NCBI GenBank assembly: GCA_964625015.1 | Contig: CAZUZI010000001.1 | Location: 25,139-89,138 of the forward strand | Source of the DNA: UBA5209 sp964625015 | Lineage (GTDB): Bacteria > Patescibacteriota > Dojkabacteria > SC72 | Direction: 5' to 3' | Length of the DNA: 64,000 bases | Part shown: positions 23,494 through 32,343 of the stretch, one piece after another | Position numbering within the stretch: the first letter of the stretch is position 1 | Layout of the letters: each line of letters starts with the position of its first letter | Made by a program: the position numbers and the translations under genes | The notes under the pieces: generated by a model | The model's input: the letters and a program-made list of their open reading frames with translations, nothing else | The model's database searches: none | What the model was told of the DNA's origin: nothing

Positions 23494-23615
23494 GCACAAA
23501 TTGTTGTCTTTCGTAGGTGATTGGGTGGACTCCTTCGGACTCCACCCAATCACTTCCTCGACTTCGATTACTCTGTGTGTGTAATCTTGTGAGCTACTCA
23601 CGACTTAATTTGTGC
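23494..23615. repeat. Branched inverted-repeat structure (possible structured RNA or DNA)
   Basis: An outer 9-bp stem (GCACAAATT 23494-23502 with AATTTGTGC 23607-23615) encloses three hairpins: a perfect 13-bp stem (23517-23529 with 23541-23553) extended by TCC/GGA around a TTC loop, a 6-bp stem (23566-23571 with 23581-23586), and a 5-bp stem with CTA loop (23589-23601). This is a four-way junction. Just downstream, overlapping palindromes ACGAGATCTCGT and CTCGTATACGAG lie near 23643-23661. No protein frame fits. Confidence 0.55.
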
Positions 23616-23747
23616 TTGGTAGGTTAGAAAAATGTATCGTGGACGAGATCTCGTATACGAGTTATTTTGATTTTTTGATATTGTTGAAAGTAATTGATAG
23701 TAGGTTGTTTTCTTTGTTTTTAGTTATGTTTTCGGTTTGCAAATATT

Positions 23748-24188
23748 TTGTTGAAACTGGACTTTATAGGAGAATGTATAAAGAAAGCTGATTTTCATAA
23801 TCAAGCCATGTCTACTTTACAAGCGAAACTAACTAAAACACAATCTAGAAAAGACCAGTTATACGATGATAGACTTGACGGTTTAATTACAAAAGAAACT
23901 TATCTTGAAAAGTTTAACAAGGAAGTACAGGCAGAAAAGCAAACTATTCGTGATATGCAAAAGCACAAACAAGCAAATCAAATATACTTTGAAACAGGTT
24001 TGAGAATTCTCGAACTCACTCAAAATGCGTCACAGCTTTATAAACGAGCAGATGATGAAGGAAAAAGAGAAATTATCAATTTCGTATTCTCGAACTTGAC
24101 TATAACCAACGGAAAACTAAGTTACACAGGCAAAAGTCCGTTTGATAACTTCCTTAATTTTAACGATCGACCTAATTGGTCGGGGTGA
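23748..24188 (+). pseudogene. Truncated large serine recombinase, C-terminal remnant
   Basis: About 146 residues resemble the C-terminal coiled-coil and end domain of large serine recombinases (YDDRLDGLITKETYLEKFNK, then KREIINFVFSNLTITNGKLS). The catalytic resolvase domain and the zinc-ribbon part are missing, and only a TTG is available as start, so this is a 3' remnant. Its last codons (NWSG and stop) are supplied by the 3' end of the oppositely oriented tRNA-Pro, as expected if an element integrated at that tRNA and later decayed. Confidence 0.8.
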
Positions 24189-24253
24189 CACGACTTGAAC
24201 GTGCGACCTCTTGCACCCCATGCAAGCATTCTAGCCATCTGAACTACACCCCG
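24177..24253 (-). tRNA. tRNA-Pro (anticodon GGG), CCA encoded
   Basis: On the minus strand a full cloverleaf forms: acceptor CGGGGTG/CACCCCG, D stem GTTC/GAAT, anticodon stem CTTGC/GCAAG with loop ATGGGGT (anticodon GGG, G37), T loop TTCAAGT. Discriminator A and an encoded CCA follow. C1-G72 starting CGGGG is typical of proline tRNAs. Its 3' end overlaps the recombinase remnant, marking a likely integration site. Confidence 0.92.
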
Positions 24254-24407
24254 ATGCATCATTATATTATAAATTCTATTTAATCATCAATTTGGATTTG
24301 TAAATAAAAGCTATGGTGATGATATTGACCCTTGTAGAATGTCTTCATACCTTTTAAGATGAATTTAGCATTCTCTAAGATACAGTAGAGAGAAATATAT
24401 AAAAACT

Positions 24408-24818
24408 CTATATATTTTCGATTATTTTTAATAACTTCAGATCTGTTTTTAACTGTAAATCACTCTTGTACTGTATACAGTTAATGTTAAATGTTTCTGC
24501 AACCTTTATATTCTTAATAGAATCATCAATGAAATAAAGCTCTCTTTCCTGTATCTCTTTTAAAATATATTCATACACAAGTGGATTGCTTTTTAATAAT
24601 CCCATTCTTTTAGATGAAAATATCCTTCGGAAGTATCTAGTTAGATTAAAATCCTCAATCCATTTATCTAATTTCCATACCCTTGTATTTGTACAAACAT
24701 ATTGAGTAATACCAATACTGTTTAACTTGTTTACTATCTCAAATGTTCTAGTATCTAGTGTTAAATTTTTAAATAGGACGCCATTAAGATCCCATATAAC
24801 TGCAATATCTTGTTTCAT
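24408..24818 (-). CDS. Small HAD-superfamily hydrolase-like protein
   Basis: A 136-residue protein with HAD motif I as WDLNGVL (nucleophile Asp near residue 10; the usual second Asp is Asn), a Thr in the CTNTR segment as motif II and ELYFIDDSIKNI with the paired Asp of motif IV. There is little cap domain. Phosphatase activity is possible but the altered second Asp leaves it open. It follows the lipoprotein gene at 24822 by 3 bp on the same strand. Confidence 0.72.
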   Translation of the reverse strand: MKQDIAVIWDLNGVLFKNLTLDTRTFEIVNKLNSIGITQYVCTNTRVWKLDKWIEDFNLTRYFRRIFSSKRMGLLKSNPLVYEYILKEIQERELYFIDDSIKNIKVAETFNINCIQYKSDLQLKTDLKLLKIIENI

Positions 24819-24821
24819 ATA

Positions 24822-25805
24822 CTAGTTAAGTTTTATCTCTATAATAACTTGATTTGGACTCTGTGTACCACTAAGTTTGAATGGTTTAGCTCCTCCTATA
24901 CCACCGAATCTATAATAGCTTATTTCTCCAGATCTTAATATAGATACCGAGATACCACTAGGAAGTGATATTGTATTACCCCATGTAGAAACCTTATCAG
25001 ATGCTAAACTTGGGAACTTCACTTCTAAAATATTCATTGAATCATATTTTGCTTCTACACTAGGAATTGGGTTAGATGTACCACTTGCAGTAGAGAATAT
25101 AAATTTTAAGATACCATCAGATACACTATATGAGTATGTTGATATTCTTACTCCATCACTTGCGCTCATTCCAGTGATGCTTTGGGTATCACTACTAAAT
25201 TCTGTACTACCAAAATCTATGGTAGGAGGTGAATATTTCAAATCATATGCAACTTTAACAACGATACTCCAAGTGTTTTCATCAATATCCGTATATTCTA
25301 GTGTGAATGGGTTGTTTGCAAGAAAACCTATTTCATATATTGAAGTTTTCTCAACAGAAGTTACAGCTCTATATATACCAGTGATAGCACCTTTGTCTAC
25401 AATCTTACTTTGTTGATATTCAAGTCCACTGTTATCATCACTAACTCCTCTTACTGTAATTCTGTAAACACCTTTTTCTAATACAGGGTCAACCGTAAAA
25501 TATGGAAGCGAAGGACTTTCTGATGTTGTAGATATCTGAAATGTGAAAGAATGAAATCCATCTTCCTGGTTGTTCTCTAAGCCATCTATTGTATATTCTA
25601 AATTTGATTCTGTACCAATACTTTTTGCTGTTTTTGTAAAATCTTCTGGATTAGATATATATCCAAGATCATCAGTATCACTTTCTTTCTCATTACTTTC
25701 CGTATTCTTATTATCAGTATCAATATTTTCCTCCTTCTTTGTACAGCCTGTTAGTAAAACGGAACAGAGAGCTAATATGGAGATATAGATGAAAAACTTT
25801 TTCAT
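24822..25805 (-). CDS. Predicted lipoprotein, unknown function
   Basis: About 327 residues with a lipoprotein signal (MKKFFIYISILALCSVLLTGC), then an acidic Asn/Glu/Asp-rich linker and a beta-rich extracytoplasmic part with two similar-looking halves ending in PNQVIIEIKLN. The end loosely resembles AMIN-type wall-binding modules, but this is only an impression. I take the inner Met (25805) as start because it heads the signal peptide. It is transcribed divergently from the DUF3048 gene. Confidence 0.65.
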   Translation of the reverse strand: MKKFFIYISILALCSVLLTGCTKKEENIDTDNKNTESNEKESDTDDLGYISNPEDFTKTAKSIGTESNLEYTIDGLENNQEDGFHSFTFQISTTSESPSLPYFTVDPVLEKGVYRITVRGVSDDNSGLEYQQSKIVDKGAITGIYRAVTSVEKTSIYEIGFLANNPFTLEYTDIDENTWSIVVKVAYDLKYSPPTIDFGSTEFSSDTQSITGMSASDGVRISTYSYSVSDGILKFIFSTASGTSNPIPSVEAKYDSMNILEVKFPSLASDKVSTWGNTISLPSGISVSILRSGEISYYRFGGIGGAKPFKLSGTQSPNQVIIEIKLN

Positions 25806-25906
25806 ATACCTATACATAATATTAATATATCAATATTAGCATAGAAGGAATTAACATTGTACAAAGTAAATGGTAAATTGTAAGAGATAATATACTGTCT
25901 AACAAT

Positions 25907-27166
25907 ATGGTAAAAGAGATCACTATTTCACAAAACAAGATCGAAGAAAAAAACATTTCTAAACCCAAAGTAGAACAGAAAGAAACAGTTGTACAGTCAA
26001 AACCTAAAAAGAAACTATCTAAGAAGACAGTTACTCTAATACTAATAGCAAGTGGAGCAATACTTCTTTTCGGAATAACGGCATTCTTTTACTTTGGTAT
26101 ATATAAAGCGAAACCGTACAAGAAGCCATCAGAAGTAATAAATCTAAACAGTGAATATTTAATATCAAATATACATGCTTCATTCTTTGCAGATATTCCA
26201 TCTGTATCACCTCAAGAACCAAGAACAGAAGTTAGTCCATTAAATGGTCTACTGTTTACAAAAACAGAAATGAATGAATTAAAAAGTAAAAGACCAATTG
26301 CTGTAATGATAAATAATCATTCAGAAGCAAGACCACAATCTGGTTTAAACAGTGCAGATGTTGTATATGAGACATTGGCAGAATCAGGTATTACTAGGTA
26401 TATGGGAATATTCTGGAGTAGTACACCAGCAAAAGTAGGTCCAATTAGAAGTTCTAGGCAGTACTATTTAGAATGGTTAAGCCCATATGACCCTTTGTAC
26501 ATATATGATGGTTGTGCAGATACAGATAATCCTAAAACAGATGCTTGTGGGAATATATATTCATACAATATTAAAAGGATTGCAACTATCGGAGCTTGGA
26601 GATGGAATGACGGAAGAAGGTATGCACCTCATAATGAGTACTCTTCATTAGTTACAGCATGGGAGTATGCAGAGAAGCAGAACTGGGATTCATTCCCAAG
26701 TATTGAATCATGGAAATTTAAGAACGATGCTCCTGTAGATAAAAGAGGTGAGAAAACGAAGGTAAGCATCGTATTTCATCAGAGAATAAATAATAGCGGG
26801 GCATATGATGTTGTATGGACATATGATGCTAAAACAAATAGCTATCTAAAACAAACAGGTAAAAAGGCAGATCTAGATCAAGAAACAAATACACAGGTGT
26901 ATGCAAAGAATATCGTTATACAAGAAATATATATGACTCCATCAGGAGATGATAAAGGAAGAATTATTCAGGAAACAATAGGAGAAGGTAAAGCGATATT
27001 CCTTCTCGATGGTAAAATTGTAGAGGGTTCATGGAAAAAGATTAATAGAATGGATAGGACAACATACTATGATAGTGAGGGAAATGAAATGAAATTTAAT
27101 AGGGGGAGAATTTGGATTAGTGGAGTTTCCCGAAACGAAGGAAAATTTGCTATAATTGAACAATAA
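25907..27166 (+). CDS. DUF3048 (YerB-like) membrane-anchored protein
   Basis: A 419-residue protein with a Lys-rich cytoplasmic head, a membrane anchor (about residues 43-65) and an outer domain. DUF3048 signatures are PLNGLLF, RPIAVMINNHSEARPQSGL, ADVVYETLAESGITRYMGIF and KVGPIRSSRQYYLEW. The biochemical role of the family is not established; members are surface proteins of Gram-positives and related groups. It stands alone before the regulator-SecD-SecF-MiaA operon. Confidence 0.85.
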   Translation: MVKEITISQNKIEEKNISKPKVEQKETVVQSKPKKKLSKKTVTLILIASGAILLFGITAFFYFGIYKAKPYKKPSEVINLNSEYLISNIHASFFADIPSVSPQEPRTEVSPLNGLLFTKTEMNELKSKRPIAVMINNHSEARPQSGLNSADVVYETLAESGITRYMGIFWSSTPAKVGPIRSSRQYYLEWLSPYDPLYIYDGCADTDNPKTDACGNIYSYNIKRIATIGAWRWNDGRRYAPHNEYSSLVTAWEYAEKQNWDSFPSIESWKFKNDAPVDKRGEKTKVSIVFHQRINNSGAYDVVWTYDAKTNSYLKQTGKKADLDQETNTQVYAKNIVIQEIYMTPSGDDKGRIIQETIGEGKAIFLLDGKIVEGSWKKINRMDRTTYYDSEGNEMKFNRGRIWISGVSRNEGKFAIIEQ

Positions 27167-27199
27167 ATTGCCCCATTAATATGTTTATATATTTGGGCT

Positions 27200-27772
27200 A
27201 TGTTGAGACATCTCTTTATCTCAAAAGTAAGAATAAGAATACTGGAGAAGTATATGTTTAACCTCAATGGTACATACCATGTTAGAGGTTTAGTTCGTGA
27301 TTTAGGTGATGAAATAAATGCAGTAAGAAGAGAATTACTAAATCTCAAGGATGCTGGTTTACTAGTCTCATCTAAGGATGGTAATAAGATTGTATATAAG
27401 ATAGACAAGAACTGTCCAATCATATGGGAGCTTCGCTCTATGTTCTTTAAGGAGTCAGACTTAGGTAAAAAAATACTATCTTCATTATCTGGAATCGAAG
27501 GTATTGCAGTTGGTATTGTTACAGATGCATTCTTAACTGGGAAGCACGATGATCCATCTGATATAGACATGCTCTTTATTGGAGATATGAAGATAAGAGA
27601 CTTAACATCTGCAATGAATACTTTAGAGAAAGAGTTGGGTAGAGTAATTAAGTATGTTGCTATAAAGCCAGAGGATTATGAGTTCGGTAAAAGGAAGAAG
27701 GACCCTATTCTAATGAATGTTCTTGTTAAAGATAAGATAATAATAATTGGTCAAGATTCAGATTTAATATAA
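27200..27772 (+). CDS. Winged-helix regulator fused to a nucleotidyltransferase-like domain
   Basis: A 190-residue protein. Residues ~1-75 look like a winged helix-turn-helix (YHVRGLVRDLGDEINAVRRE, LNLKDAGLLVSSKDGNKIVY). Residues ~95-190 carry a nucleotidyltransferase-fold motif DDPSDIDMLFIG. Proteins of this build occur as DNA-binding regulators; whether the NTase part is active is unknown. Its stop overlaps the ATG of the SecD-like gene (TAATG), so it is part of a coupled operon of four genes. Confidence 0.72.
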   Translation: MLRHLFISKVRIRILEKYMFNLNGTYHVRGLVRDLGDEINAVRRELLNLKDAGLLVSSKDGNKIVYKIDKNCPIIWELRSMFFKESDLGKKILSSLSGIEGIAVGIVTDAFLTGKHDDPSDIDMLFIGDMKIRDLTSAMNTLEKELGRVIKYVAIKPEDYEFGKRKKDPILMNVLVKDKIIIIGQDSDLI

Positions 27773-29001
27773 TGAAAAAGATAAAACTACCAAATATAAA
27801 GATAAATATGAAAGGAGTACTAAACTATTTCTTAGTAATACTTCTTACCTCCTTTATATTAATAACAGTATTAATATCTCTTCCTCTTACTGAGACTATA
27901 TCATCAAATATTACATATGATTTAAAAGTAAAGAATAATGATTATTGGGCTAAAGAGTACACCCTTGATCTAGGAGAATCACAGGATTGGGTTGTAAATG
28001 ATGTTAAATCAATTATATACAGGAGATTAAACAAACTAGGGGTCGAGAAGGTAACAATGAGTTCAAATAGTAATGAAGGTAAGCAATATCTACACATACT
28101 TGTTCAATCCTCTATTATGCAATCATATGTTGATGAAATGGTAAGGAACCCATTTATAATAAATATAGTAACTAGAAACCAAGAGATAGATTTCGAGGAT
28201 CCAGAAAATCCATATGCTATATATTTATCCGAAAACTATATCCCAACTGAATTTAAAAGGGAGAATTTTAGAAATATATACATTACAAATCTAAAGAACT
28301 CTTCAAATGAATACTCATATTTTGCTCTCTTTAAAACATGGCCATGGAATACGGATTGGAATAAATTCATGGATGAGAATAAAGGTTTAGAAGTTGGAGT
28401 ACAAATCGATGGATTTGTAACACCTGTAACAGTACCTGCAACATCACCAGTAATATTTGCAGTACCACTTTCAACCACAGACAAAGAAGAATCTAAGTTA
28501 GTAAGTATTCTGTATAACTCTGGAGTAATGCCTGTATCGTACACAGTTTCAGATCAACAAAACGTACAGGTAGATAATATAGAGGCAGACTATATAAAAC
28601 TTACACTGGGAATAATGATTGCAGTAATAACAATATATACCTACCTTCTCATTATAGAAAAAGTAGATAGGAAAACATTAATAACATGTGGATTAACTAC
28701 ATTAATTACAATATCTACATATATTGCATATCTTAAAATTGCATCAGTTCCAGTAGATATATTCTTACTCTGTATAGAGATAATTGTAATGATTGCACTC
28801 CTTCGTATGACAGTAGAGAATTCTGAATCAAGAATAATCGTAAATGTATTACTAGTATTTGTAGTTATTTTGACTGCTTTGCTTGGTACAGGATATGCAA
28901 AAATATTTGCATCTGATATGTTAATTCTTTTAGTCTTAGGATATATATCTGAAATGATAAGTAGAGTATACATATATAAAGTAGAAAAACTATTGAAATA
29001 A
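27772..29001 (+). CDS. Divergent SecD-like membrane protein
   Basis: A 409-residue protein: one N-terminal membrane segment (~16-36), an outer domain of about 240 residues and five C-terminal membrane segments. This one-plus-five plan is that of SecD, which uses ion flow to help release exported proteins. The outer domain starts with VVNDVKSIIYRRLNKLGVEK, like the SecD P1 region around its repeated 'R(I/V)..lGV' element. Primary sequence is otherwise poorly conserved. It overlaps its neighbours by one base on each side. It could instead be an unrelated transporter. Confidence 0.5.
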   Translation: MKKIKLPNIKINMKGVLNYFLVILLTSFILITVLISLPLTETISSNITYDLKVKNNDYWAKEYTLDLGESQDWVVNDVKSIIYRRLNKLGVEKVTMSSNSNEGKQYLHILVQSSIMQSYVDEMVRNPFIINIVTRNQEIDFEDPENPYAIYLSENYIPTEFKRENFRNIYITNLKNSSNEYSYFALFKTWPWNTDWNKFMDENKGLEVGVQIDGFVTPVTVPATSPVIFAVPLSTTDKEESKLVSILYNSGVMPVSYTVSDQQNVQVDNIEADYIKLTLGIMIAVITIYTYLLIIEKVDRKTLITCGLTTLITISTYIAYLKIASVPVDIFLLCIEIIVMIALLRMTVENSESRIIVNVLLVFVVILTALLGTGYAKIFASDMLILLVLGYISEMISRVYIYKVEKLLK

Positions 29002-29513
29002 TGAATATCTTTTTAAATGTTTGGAACAACTGGAGTACATACGAGAAAATAGAGGAAGCTGTTCTCCTATTCGGAATAGTTACTGTATATCTTTCTGTAA
29101 TATATTTTTCTACAAAGGACAGAGGTATATCAATACTTTCATGTATTGCATTCTTCGTATCCTCAATATTAAATATATTAGGAATAGTTATTGCAAACTC
29201 CCTTCTTGCTATACAAGTAACAGAAGTATTTAGATTAATCCCTATACTCACATATATCGTTGTATTAAGTAATCTAGGTGTATTAATAGGATTCTTCCTA
29301 TACAAGAAACAGAGAAAGAATTTCAATATCTTAGATGTTAGGAAAGAGTATCTACTAGATACTACAAAGCAAACGGTATTTCTTCTTTTACTAGGGAGTA
29401 GCATCTTTATGTTCGTATCAATACAAACCGAAGCAATATTAGTAATATCAATACTATCAAGTCTTGTGGCTATGTGGTGTGTATATTGGGTATCAAAATA
29501 TATCCTCAAATGA
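29001..29513 (+). CDS. Five-segment membrane protein, possible truncated SecF
   Basis: A 170-residue protein with about five hydrophobic segments (~17-38, 43-70, 79-103, 122-139, 145-165) and a basic cytoplasmic loop (YKKQRKNFNILDVRKEYLLD) before the fourth. SecF has six segments and an outer P4 domain after the first; this protein would correspond to the last five. Position straight after a SecD-like gene (TAATG junction) is the main argument. If not SecF, it is an unknown membrane protein. Its stop overlaps the miaA start (ATGA). Confidence 0.45.
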   Translation: MNIFLNVWNNWSTYEKIEEAVLLFGIVTVYLSVIYFSTKDRGISILSCIAFFVSSILNILGIVIANSLLAIQVTEVFRLIPILTYIVVLSNLGVLIGFFLYKKQRKNFNILDVRKEYLLDTTKQTVFLLLLGSSIFMFVSIQTEAILVISILSSLVAMWCVYWVSKYILK

Positions 29514-30373
29514 TTGAATATAAAGGTAAGATAATTGTAATTGCTGGTCCTACTGCATCAGGGAAGAGTAATATTGCTATAAAACTAGCAAAGGAGTTAA
29601 GCGGATATATAATAAATGGTGATTCGAGACAACTATACAAATATCTATCAATTGGAACTGCAAAACCTACAATAGATGAAATCTCCAAATCAGGTGTTAG
29701 ACATTTCCTTTACGATATTATCGATCCTAGAGAGAATTTTACAATATATCAGTATCAAAAAGAGGTTGAAAAGATTCTGGAAACAGAGAAAGGAGTACCA
29801 ATCATAGTTGGTGGGACTGGACTGTATATAGATTCTGTAATATTTAATTACAATCTTACACAGAATTCTTCCAATGAGGATTTGTCTCTACTCTCTTTAG
29901 AAGAGTTACAAGATAGAGCAAAAAAACATCTCTCAGATATGACAGAAAGTGATAGGGCAAACAGGCATAGACTAATAAGAGCAATACAAAGAAATGGAGT
30001 AAACACAGCTCGTGGTAAAGAATTAAACAATATATATTTTGTATTAGATGTTCAGAAGGATGAATTAGAAAGGAGGGTAATAAATCGTACAGAGGAAATG
30101 TTTAAAAATGGATTGTTAAAAGAGAATGAATTACTTCTTAAAGATGGATATACATACAACGATAAGGGAATGAAAAGTATAGGATATGCAGAATTTGAAC
30201 AATACTTTTATGGAGCATCATCAATAGAAGATGTGAAGAAGAGTATTGTAAAAAATACTATCTCATATATAAAAAGACAGAGAACATGGTTCAGGAGGAA
30301 TAAGAAGTCAATATGGACAGATAACTATGAGGATATCCTTTACCTCGCTTCGAACTTTATTAAAGGTAAATAA
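29510..30373 (+). CDS. miaA: tRNA dimethylallyltransferase MiaA
   Basis: A 287-residue enzyme adding a dimethylallyl group to A37 of tRNAs that read UNN codons. The P-loop GPTASGKSNIA, the NGDSRQLYKYLSIGTAKP block, VGGTGLYIDS and the C-terminal SYIKRQRTWFRRN are all characteristic. ATG 29510 puts the P-loop at the normal distance from the N-terminus; the longer frame from 29474 overlaps the preceding gene more. It is the last gene of the coupled operon, and its 3' end overlaps thpR by 34 bp. Confidence 0.95.
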   Translation: MIEYKGKIIVIAGPTASGKSNIAIKLAKELSGYIINGDSRQLYKYLSIGTAKPTIDEISKSGVRHFLYDIIDPRENFTIYQYQKEVEKILETEKGVPIIVGGTGLYIDSVIFNYNLTQNSSNEDLSLLSLEELQDRAKKHLSDMTESDRANRHRLIRAIQRNGVNTARGKELNNIYFVLDVQKDELERRVINRTEEMFKNGLLKENELLLKDGYTYNDKGMKSIGYAEFEQYFYGASSIEDVKKSIVKNTISYIKRQRTWFRRNKKSIWTDNYEDILYLASNFIKGK

Positions 30374-30900
30374 TTACCATCCTTACTCTTAACAATATAA
30401 AAGGAATTTACTACAAAAGAGATATTCTCAACATCAAGATTCTTAGAAATATTATAAATATCCCTTAGTAAATTCCTATACTCTTCCTCTGATAGATCTT
30501 TACTGACCCTTCCAATGGTTAAATGAGGAACGAATGTAGTAAAATCTTTATTCTTAATAATCTGATCTATCTGATGATACAACTCCCTTATTTCTTCTCC
30601 TCCTTCTTCCAAGTCTATATATATAAGCTCTTTGTATTTCCTTGATATGCCTAATTTTACTTTCCCAAGTCTTACCGTGAATGGCCTAATAGATATTTTT
30701 TCTATCTTTCTTTTGAGAAAGAACCTTTGGAAAATGTTCATAGATTCTCCTAGATAGTAAAGAGATATGTGAAATGTTTCAGGATTAACCCATCTAACAG
30801 GTATATCAAAGTCTTTGAATATCCTACCAACTTCTCCAACTACCTTCCTTATTTTGTAATTTGTACCTTCATCAGGAAAGAATCCTAAGAAGTAGTTCAT
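30340..30900 (-). CDS. thpR: RNA 2',3'-cyclic phosphodiesterase (2'-5' RNA ligase family)
   Basis: A 186-residue 2H phosphoesterase. The two signature motifs are HISLYYLG and HLTIGRV. The family opens RNA 2',3'-cyclic phosphates and in vitro joins tRNA halves through 2'-5' bonds; its cellular role is not settled. It follows serS on the same strand with a 6-bp gap, so the two are probably co-transcribed. It overlaps the convergent miaA tail. Confidence 0.88.
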   Translation of the reverse strand: MNYFLGFFPDEGTNYKIRKVVGEVGRIFKDFDIPVRWVNPETFHISLYYLGESMNIFQRFFLKRKIEKISIRPFTVRLGKVKLGISRKYKELIYIDLEEGGEEIRELYHQIDQIIKNKDFTTFVPHLTIGRVSKDLSEEEYRNLLRDIYNISKNLDVENISFVVNSFYIVKSKDGNYLPLIKFEAR

Positions 30901-30906
30901 AAAGTT

Positions 30907-32169
30907 TTACTTCTCTATTTTATCTACTCCGATATACTTTCTAAGCACCTCTGGGATAATAATACTACCATCCTCTTGCTGGTATGTTTCCACTATTGCA
31001 ACCATAAGTCTACTAGTAGCTAATCCAGATGCATTTAGAGTATGTACATATTTTACATTTTTCTCTGCATCTCTATACCTGATATTTGCCCTTCTTGCTT
31101 GATAGTCTCTCACATTAGATGTAGAGCTTACCTCATAATATTGAGCAATTGCTGGTAACCATACCTCAACATCAAATGTCTTAGCAGCTGCAGCTGAACA
31201 ATCTCCAGCAGCTAGCTTACTTACCCTGTAATGTAGTCCTAGGCCTTTTACAAGTCTCTCTGCTTTCTCTACCAGCTCTTCGAGGGCAGAATCAGAGTCC
31301 ATCTCATTTGTAAGTTGATACATCTCTACCTTGTTAAACTGATGCATCCTAATTAGACCTTTCTCATTCGCCCTATATGTGCCAGCTTCTTTTCTGTAAC
31401 AAGGAGTATATGCAAAAAGCTTCTCTGGTAAATCTTTCTCATCTAAGATCTCATCTCTGTATACATTTGTAAGTACTGTTTCTGCAGTAGGGATAAGGAA
31501 TTGATCTACTCCCTCTAGCCAGTAAACATCCTCTTCGAACTTAGGAAGTTGACCCGCACCGTATCCAGAATCTTTACCAGCGATATGCGGTGGCATTATC
31601 ATTTTATATCCGTCTTTAATATGCTCATCAATAAAGTAGTTAATTAGTGCCCATTCAAGTCTTGCTCCCATCCCCTTATACATGCTGAAATTGCTACCAG
31701 CTATTTTACTTGCTCTCTCGAAATCAAACATATCTAAATCATTTCCTAATTGGACATGATCCTTAATATCAAAATTGAATACAGGTTTCTCTCCAACAAC
31801 CTTTACAATTTCATTGGCCTCTTTACCTCCTGCTACTACATCATCATCAGGTATATTTGGTAGAACTTCCAACTTCTTTGTTAATTCCTCATCAATATCT
31901 CTAACACTCTCCTCTAAGGTTTTAACAGTAGTAGAGAGTTCTTTAAGTTCTGTGAGCATATGTTGAAACTCGCTAGAGTTTTTATCAACCTGTGACATCT
32001 TTGTATTAAAACTATTCTGCTGTGCTCTTTTCTCTTCAAATCTCTTTATTGCTCCTTTCTTCTTTTCATACAAATCTATTATTGTATTCAAATCTAAGCT
32101 ATCCATTCTTTTTAATAGTGCCTTCTCAATATTTTCTCTATCCTCTATTATCCTCTTTATATCTAACAT
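30907..32169 (-). CDS. serS: Seryl-tRNA synthetase
   Basis: A 420-residue class II enzyme charging tRNA-Ser. The N-terminal coiled-coil arm (about residues 30-105, with KRFEEKRAQQNSFNTKMSQ) that holds the long variable arm of tRNA-Ser is present. Motif 2 appears in PCYRKEAGTYRANEKGLIR and MHQFNKVEMYQ; motif 3 as LNASGLATSRLMVAIVE. The size is typical. It is first in a serS-thpR unit and is divergent from the DHH phosphoesterase gene. Confidence 0.96.
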   Translation of the reverse strand: MLDIKRIIEDRENIEKALLKRMDSLDLNTIIDLYEKKKGAIKRFEEKRAQQNSFNTKMSQVDKNSSEFQHMLTELKELSTTVKTLEESVRDIDEELTKKLEVLPNIPDDDVVAGGKEANEIVKVVGEKPVFNFDIKDHVQLGNDLDMFDFERASKIAGSNFSMYKGMGARLEWALINYFIDEHIKDGYKMIMPPHIAGKDSGYGAGQLPKFEEDVYWLEGVDQFLIPTAETVLTNVYRDEILDEKDLPEKLFAYTPCYRKEAGTYRANEKGLIRMHQFNKVEMYQLTNEMDSDSALEELVEKAERLVKGLGLHYRVSKLAAGDCSAAAAKTFDVEVWLPAIAQYYEVSSTSNVRDYQARRANIRYRDAEKNVKYVHTLNASGLATSRLMVAIVETYQQEDGSIIIPEVLRKYIGVDKIEK

Positions 32170-32223
32170 ATTTATATTTATTAATTTAAAAAATCAGAAA
32201 CATTTAAATTTACAATGATGTAT

Positions 32224-32240
32224 ATCCGCCAAAAGCGGAT
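32224..32240 (+). repeat. Small hairpin between serS and the DHH gene
   Basis: ATCCGC (32224-32229) and GCGGAT (32235-32240) around CAAAA. It lies upstream of both divergent genes, so it is not an obvious terminator; it may sit in the 5' leader of the phosphoesterase message. Confidence 0.45.
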
Positions 32241-32343
32241 GAGCATGAATATCTGAAAAACCTTGTATCTCTATGCATATTCTCATTATATTACCCATAC
32301 ATTCCATTATCAAGCAATGTATATATCTGATATACTTATCAGA

